Source: Paguma larvata (taxonomy: Eukaryota > Chordata > Mammalia > Carnivora > Viverridae). Taken from it: a stretch of DNA of 64,000 nt. Both the position numbers and the translations under genes were made by a program. Positions 58,947 to 64,000 of the stretch are shown piece after piece (position 1 is the stretch's first letter; every line of letters begins with the position of its first letter). The DNA is taken from positions 79,623,123 to 79,687,122 of the forward strand of contig CM057825.1 in the NCBI GenBank assembly GCA_030068075.1, written 5' to 3'. The notes under the pieces are model-generated. The model did no database searches. It was not told where the DNA came from and worked only from the letters and a program-made list of their open reading frames with translations.

Positions 58947-59044
58947 GATAATTTTATTCTTATATTTGATCCTGTGTACAATTTTGAGTCATACAAGATC
59001 AATGTCTCAAAAATGCCGATGTGTGTATACTTTTATCTTCAACC

Positions 59045-59500
59045 ATCCATTTATTCACTCATTTACTTGTTCAGCAAATATTAAACTGCTTACCTATCCA
59101 CATGCTAGGTACTATACTAGGCGGTGAAATTAAAAGAAAAAAAGTCCCGCCCTCAATGACTCTTATAGCCTAGTGAGACAAAAGAAAGCAAACAATCACA
59201 ACCAAAGGTGATTAATGTCACAATGAGGGTGTGCATGACACAGGAGGGTTTAAGGTAAACAATGCCAAAAATTCTGCTTAGAGGGGCTCAGGAAAAGGCT
59301 GCTAAATGTAATCCTGGAGATGAGATGTAGAGAACAAGTTATATTTTAACAAGTGGAAGACAGAAGTAAAGGGCTACATGAAGGCATGGAGGTACAAAAA
59401 AATATGGCATAAGTCAGGGTGCTGCAAGGAGCTCATTATTTTGTAGTTGAAAAATACGAAGGGCTAGAGGAAATGGAAAGAAAATTGTATTGAGTCCATA
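59045..59500 (+). repeat. Ancient interspersed repeat, family not named
   Basis: 'TTCAGCAAATATTAAACTGC', ATGCTAGGTACTATACTAGG, AGTCCCGCCCTCAATGACTC and GGCATGGAGGTACAAAAAAA follow the order of a common mammalian-wide repeat also seen at 61265. Confidence 0.5.
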
Positions 59501-59664
59501 TTCTGGGGCTGTATGGTGAATGAGATGAAGCTCTGCTCCTGAAAAAAACAGACCTTCACTTCTAACAGCTTATTTCAGTAAAGCTGGTGTCCCGGTAGAG
59601 GAACACACAGGGAACTGTGGCTGAACAGGCACAAAGAAGGGCCTTAAATATCATACAAAGCTAG

Positions 59665-59881
59665 GAGCACCCAGGTGGCTTAGTCAGTTAAACATCTGAC
59701 TCTTGAATTTGGCTCAGGTCATGATCTCACAATTCTTGAGATAGAGCCATGGTTGAGCTTTGTGTGAACGGTGCGGAGCCTGGTTGGGACTGACTGACTG
59801 ACTCCCTCTCTCTCTCTCTCTCTCTCTCTGCCCCTCCTCCACTTGTGCTCTCTCTCAAAATAAGTAAATAAACTTTAAAAA
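59665..59881 (+). mobile_element. tRNA-Lys SINE
   Basis: Forward copy with (GACT)3 near 59789 and (CT)n at 59803-59829; ATCATACAAAG / ATCACACAAAG flanks. Confidence 0.94.
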
Positions 59882-60198
59882 ATCACACAAAGTTAAAATT
59901 GTATCCAATAGACAACAGAGAATGTTTGAAAACTCTAAACGGGTAATAATCACATCAGTAGCACTGTGGAGTAATAAAGTTTCTGACAAAGCTCCGGGGA
60001 ACAATGAGATGGACTTGAACTAGGCTACCCTTCTGTGGCAATTATGCAATGTCTTTTTCTAGCCAGGCAAATGGAGATTCTTTCAACACTACGATGTAAA
60101 GAAGAAAAGGAAAAAGAGCAATATTTTCTGGAACTCCTTATATTTCAGGACTCAAAAAGAAGTTAAATAAAAAAAAGAAAGTTTAAAAGTCCTTCCTT

Positions 60199-60409
60199 GG
60201 AGTGCCTGGGTGGCTCAGTCGGTTAAGCGTCCAGCTTCGACTCAGATCATGATTTCGTGGTTCGTGAGTTGGAGCCCATGTCAGACTCAGAGCCTGGAGC
60301 CTGCTTCAGATTCTGTGTCTCCTTCTCTCTCTGCCCTCTCCTGCTCATGTGTGCGCATGCTCTCTCTCTCTCAAAAATAAACATTAAAAAGAAACTAAAA
60401 ATAATAAAT
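60199..60409 (+). mobile_element. tRNA-Lys SINE
   Basis: Forward copy; AAAGTCCTTCCTT (60186) and AAAGTCCTTCTTT (60411) flank it. Confidence 0.95.
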
Positions 60410-60424
60410 AAAAGTCCTTCTTTG

Positions 60425-60547
60425 AGGGTCCAATGCCTGGCTGGCTCAACTGGAAGAGCCATCTCACTTTTGATCTTGAGGTTGTGAGTTCAGGTCCCAC
60501 ACTGGGTATAGAAATTACTAAAACAATAAATAAACTTAAAAAACAAA
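60425..60547 (+). mobile_element. Short tRNA-Lys SINE, older type
   Basis: CCTGGCTGGCTCAACTGGAAG head, box B-like GTTCAGGTCCCAC, GGGTATAGAAATTACTAAAA and an AATAAATAAACTT tail; no CT body. Confidence 0.83.
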
Positions 60548-61264
60548 AAACATCTCTTCCCTAAAAAAAAAAATTGCAATGATAATTGAGTTTAAATTTT
60601 AGTGCAGACAAGTATAAGGCCAGTAATAGGCATAGAAGTAAGCAACCTGATAAATATCAATTTGGTAGAAAATTACCAGGCACTGAAAATGACAATCACA
60701 GACAATACTCAAACGTGGGAAACTTAAAACATAGGTAGAAAAAGGAATATGAAAATATTTATGTGCAATAGGATTTTGTGTATAGTATGTAGAATACATG
60801 TTGACAGACTAAAAGAGAAAAAAAATTAAAGTTAAAATAATTTTCTATTATTTTTATTCCATTTTCTACGGTAATAGAATAAAATGAAATTTAAAAACCA
60901 ACATGATTTTAATGTTTACTATATTCAAAGTGCCTGACCCAGATGAGTTACATGTAACTTCTTCGTTCTTGGTTTTCTAGAATGATTTTTACATATGGTC
61001 CTGATTTCCAACTATAGTGTTATTAAAATACAAAACAATAACAAATGGATACTTTGACTTTAAAAATACTTAAAATTCTGATTATGAACAGCTATCTCTT
61101 TCCTGATACAAAGATAAGGCAAATGCAACAAACTAAAGGGACTCAAAATATACAGAGGAAACAAGTCACATATAATGGCTGGATCGTATTTCTCCTGAAT
61201 GCTTCAGAGAAAAAAGTTTCTGAATGGCTGTGATACCTAAGAACCTTTTAAAAGCCATTAAAAA

Positions 61265-61660
61265 CAATTCAGTCAACAAACATGCTACTTATTGTGCATC
61301 TATAAGCCATGCACTTCACTCTGAAGATACGAAGAGAAAAACATAGTCCCTGCCCTCAAGAAGCTCCTAACCTAAAAGGAAATTAAGAATGATTACAAAT
61401 AATTGCAATAAAACAGAGCAAGTCCTCTAATAGAGGTATGTACAAGATATTGAGATAAGTAAAAAACAAAAGTAGAATGACTTGAATAGCGCACGCAAGG
61501 GAGTGTGAAATGTGAAATTACCAGGCAAATATGAGTAATTTCAAGTTAGTTCCTACGGCTAAGAGAGTGTGGGGATGAGCAAACAGGAAATGAGGTTAAT
61601 GGAGAAACGAGGTCAACAATCACAAAGGGTCTTATATTCAAAGTAGAGAATTTGGCTATT
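61265..61660 (+). repeat. Ancient interspersed repeat, family not named
   Basis: CAGTCAACAAACATGCTACT...AGTCCCTGCCCTCAAGAAGC...TCCTAACCTA parallels the copy at 59045; its downstream body is only weakly recognisable. Confidence 0.45.
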
Positions 61661-62394
61661 ACTGAATTCTGTCAAGTCTAAACTGCCATCAATTACAAGA
61701 TGCACCATGACTTTATGTACTGTTAGAAAGAAAAAAAGCTTTCTGCTGCAATCTATTAAGGAGTTTAACAGAATAATCCTGCACAGACATATACTACCGA
61801 ATGGTAACAATCTCGGTTTAAGATAAAAACATAACGCAGAAAGAAACAGCAAGGAACTTCATTTCTCAACTTGCCCTTACATGAAAGGAGGAGAGAATAA
61901 TCTCCCTCTGAGAAATGAATCCAAAGCAGGTCTGCAGCCTGAACTAAAGCTATCAGTGTCGTCTAAAAACAAACAAAACAAACAGGGAAGACTTTAAAGT
62001 GGTCTGCTGTTGGTAGTGTCTCTAAATGCCTAGCAGAAACAAATGCAATTTTTCTTTAAACTAGACTTGAATCCAGGACAACAGCAATTTAATATGCAAT
62101 CTCATTTCAAAGATGACCAATAAAAAAGGTGCATCTTAGAACTGATGGAAAATAGTTAATCTTCTAGTCAGTCTTAAATGCAGAGAGGCTTCATATTTAC
62201 CTGAGTAACTTTTAAAAATACTTATTACTAGGATGCATACCAATGATTCTTATACAGTTGGGCCTGAAGCAGATTCCTGGAATCTCTATCTTAACAAGCT
62301 ACCCAAGGCTTTTTCTTACAAAATCAGAAGAGATACCAAGACATCAGGATCGGTCTATACCATCCACTGAAAACTACTGGAGACAATAAAGAAC

Positions 62395-62690
62395 AGTAGG
62401 ATTTTAATCCAGAGAATAATTTGATCAGACTGACACTTTAGGAAGACCACTCTGGTGCTGGTGGACTTTGTTGAGAAGACATTAGAAGACGGTAAGGAAA
62501 GGTGATGGAGGGATAGTAAATATAGCAGGAGATTAGTAAAATAGTTCTAAGGCAAGAGACGGTGATTGTTTAAGTACCAACAATGGGGAGAAAAGTAATA
62601 ATATCAAGGAGACAGAAACAGAATTTTATAAAAATTAGATGTAGGTAGAGGGGTAAAATCTAATTCTAAAAAACTTCTGAAGGCTCACCT
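62395..62690 (+). repeat. Ancient interspersed repeat, internal part
   Basis: AATTTGATCAGACTGACACTTTAGGAAGACCACTCTGGTGCTG and 'AGTTCTAAGGCAAGAGACGG' resemble the middle of the same family as the 59045 and 28740 copies. Confidence 0.45.
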
Positions 62691-63023
62691 CTAATCAGCA
62701 TTATAGCCACCAGACCTTTAAAAAGAAATCTTAAATTTGAGTACAGTAATCCATCAACTTTTAGTTGTATAATAAAGTCTAAGTGCCACACCAAATCCTA
62801 ATCTACATAAACATCAAATGTTCCAAATGCAACTAACGCTCAAAATGATCTCCAAGTTCAGATGTGACGCATACAGAGATTTTATTCCTTAATGTTTTAC
62901 ATTTCTATTAATCAGTGAGTGTGAACTGAAAAATTAACATCTTTTTGGGCATAATAAAGAAAGGATTTTCATTGGTTGATAAACTTAAATTACAAACAGA
63001 AAACAATGAATCAACGAACTTAC

Positions 63024-63183
63024 GCTGAATATGAATGAACTGTTTTGGCTGCTTAAACTCTCCTTTGTACAAGCGATTGTAATAGTTGACGTTGCTCTCT
63101 GCCTCCGGAACTGGAATGACCATGCTCTCTTTTTTTTCTCTAAACACTTGCTGGGCTGAAATAGCTCGCTGTAAGTGATGTTC
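63024..63183 (-). CDS. EPC2: EPC2 exon A (first coding exon in the window)
   Basis: 160 nt. On the minus strand the exon follows a TTTTCCAG acceptor, starts in phase 0 at GAA (EHHLQRAISAQQ...), and ends after one base of a proline codon before a GTAAGT donor. It encodes 53 complete codons, about residues 52-104, in the N-terminal enhancer-of-polycomb homology region. The segments 'MVIPVPEAESNVNYY' and 'QPKQFIHIQ' are conserved in the family and closer to EPC2 than to EPC1. The boundary residue joins to exon B as C|CC (Pro). The preceding exon, with the start methionine, is beyond the right edge of the window. Confidence 0.97.
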
Positions 63184-64000
63184 CTGGAAAATGTAAAGTA
63201 GGCAACATAAGTCGTTTTAATAATGTTAATTCAATGCATAATTCTATTTAAAATTTACTTTGTTAATAACTGCAAGGTGCTTTAAGAATTATTTATAAAG
63301 GGTTCCTTCACCAGAGAACTATAGAAAACATTGCCATTGATGTCTCTTTAATGCTGCGTTCATCCTGATATCACCTTAGATGTTTGTAACTTTAGTAAGT
63401 AGAATTTTCTTTAAAGATTAAATATACACATATTCACAAACTAGAATTTAACATCTCAATTACAAGAAAATTGATCCTCCGCTAAATTAACAGAGGTGTT
63501 TGGCACCAATACCAGAATACAGGAAAATATGCAAATGACAGGAAAAGAATTGTGTCACAGGTTTTAATTATCTTCTGCATTTACACACCTGAAACTTTAA
63601 CAGCATAAACTACTGAATGACTAAAAAATAAATAAATAAATCATGTTCAACAGACTATATTACTATCACAGCAGGAAATATTTCTAAACTAAGGTTAAAC
63701 AAAAGTTCCTATGAAATACATCTTGATTCTAGTAACTTCCATTGTACCTCTACCACTTAATGCCTACTTTCTCCCAACCACAGAAGAGACCATTGCCATT
63801 CCCAACAAAGCAGTATTACTTTGTGGAAGGCAAATTAGGTCACGTCACTCCCCAGTAGATCCTCTTCATACTCAGATTAAAATTATCACTAATTTATAAG
63901 GTCTTATTTCTCTCTGACTTCTCTCTACCCACCGTTATCCTAGCCACACTACCTCTCCTTAAGGTTCCTAAATTGTCAAATGCTTCTGAAATTCCTTCAA
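63184..64000 (-). other. EPC2: EPC2 intron before exon A, partial
   Basis: 817 bp of the intron upstream (in transcript sense) of exon A. No repeat is recognised apart from a short (AAAT)n run near 63627-63640. Confidence 0.8.

Larger units (their letters stand above)
32631..63023 (-). other. EPC2: EPC2 intron A-B, 30.4 kb
   Basis: The main accumulator of insertions: about 20 SINEs, four L1 3'-end segments, two hAT-type remnants, MIRs, a retroposed tRNA half and an RPL31 pseudogene. Stretches with nothing recognised: 34465-36465 (except a T run at 35341-35356), 39800-41450, 41600-42480, 45060-45870, 48410-49830, 49980-51160, 56410-58740 and 62690-63023. The part 40940-41340 is clearly GC-richer than its surroundings. 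Confidence 0.8.
1..64000 (-). other. EPC2: EPC2 gene body, internal part (both ends outside window)
   Basis: Nine minus-strand exons splice into one uninterrupted frame of about 522 residues that matches enhancer of polycomb homolog 2. EPC2 and its paralogue EPC1 are scaffold subunits of the nuclear NuA4/TIP60 histone H4/H2A acetyltransferase complex; the N-terminal EPcA region bridges the catalytic subunit and its small partners to nucleosomes. EPC2 is preferred to EPC1 because of paralogue-specific stretches such as 'NVNYYNRLYKGEFKQPKQ' in exon A and 'SGQTVNNKRVSAASVALL' in exon I. No start codon, promoter, stop codon or polyadenylation site of the gene is inside the window: the 5' end lies above 64000 and the C-terminal exons below 1. 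The antisense strand shows no convincing host gene. Confidence 0.96.

Noticed and set aside
1430..60487. Many 60-90 codon frames containing 'GAWVAQSVKRPTSAQVMIS'-like peptides
   Set aside because: Translations of the tRNA-Lys SINE in either strand; not proteins.
1418..60547. tRNA-Lys-like promoter boxes in SINE heads
   Set aside because: They are SINE heads lacking a full cloverleaf and 3' processing, so none is reported as a tRNA gene.
1..64000. CRISPR array, operon or prokaryotic defence system
   Set aside because: Spliced exons, SINEs, L1 and MIR sequences show this is mammalian nuclear DNA; the regular spacing of repeats seen here is SINE insertion.

Overview
This is vertebrate nuclear DNA from a carnivoran, almost certainly a cat-like (feliform) species. 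The evidence is about 40 copies of a tRNA-Lys-derived SINE. Its head reads 'GGGGCACCTGGGTGGCTCAG', followed by a 'GGTCATGATCTCA' block, a CT-rich region and an A-rich tail, as in the felid CAN-SINE (SINEC_Fc-like) and unlike the canid version. The only functional gene recognised is the middle part of EPC2 (enhancer of polycomb homolog 2), on the minus strand and so read from high to low coordinates. The species call and the gene name rest on recall of family sequences; no search was run.

EPC2 layout. Nine coding exons lie at 63024-63183, 32485-32630, 25640-25846, 19266-19414, 18347-18479, 16002-16193, 11378-11467, 10053-10198 and 9607-9950 (called A to I here, in transcript order). Every internal boundary has AG/GT sites, the phases join without a break, and the joined frame has no stop. 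Together they encode about 522 residues, roughly residues 52 to 573 of a protein of about 807. The start codon and first roughly 51 codons lie beyond position 64000. The last roughly 234 codons, including the Q-rich C-terminal region, lie before position 1. EPC2 is a scaffold subunit of the NuA4/TIP60 histone acetyltransferase complex. Introns range from 102 bp (H-I) to 30.4 kb (A-B).

The introns are a layered record of retroposition: felid SINEs in both orientations, older short tRNA-Lys SINEs, L1 3' ends of several ages, MIR and L2 remnants, hAT-type DNA transposon remnants (one MER5-like, one MER1-like), a MaLR-type solitary LTR, and a broken processed pseudogene of ribosomal protein L31 at about 47540-47882.

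Most notable non-coding points: a 36-nt retroposed 5' half of tRNA-Ser(GCT) at 42776-42811, flanked by a perfect 15-bp duplication and with no A tail; two places where two SINEs entered the same target in series (15237-15710 and 38090-38590); a 28-bp near-perfect inverted duplication inside an ancient L1 (22188-22282); and nested insertions at 21225-23190 and 31130-32080. No CRISPR array, operon, rRNA, intact tRNA gene or new multi-gene system is visible. Long intronic stretches hold nothing I recognise, and the entries say so.
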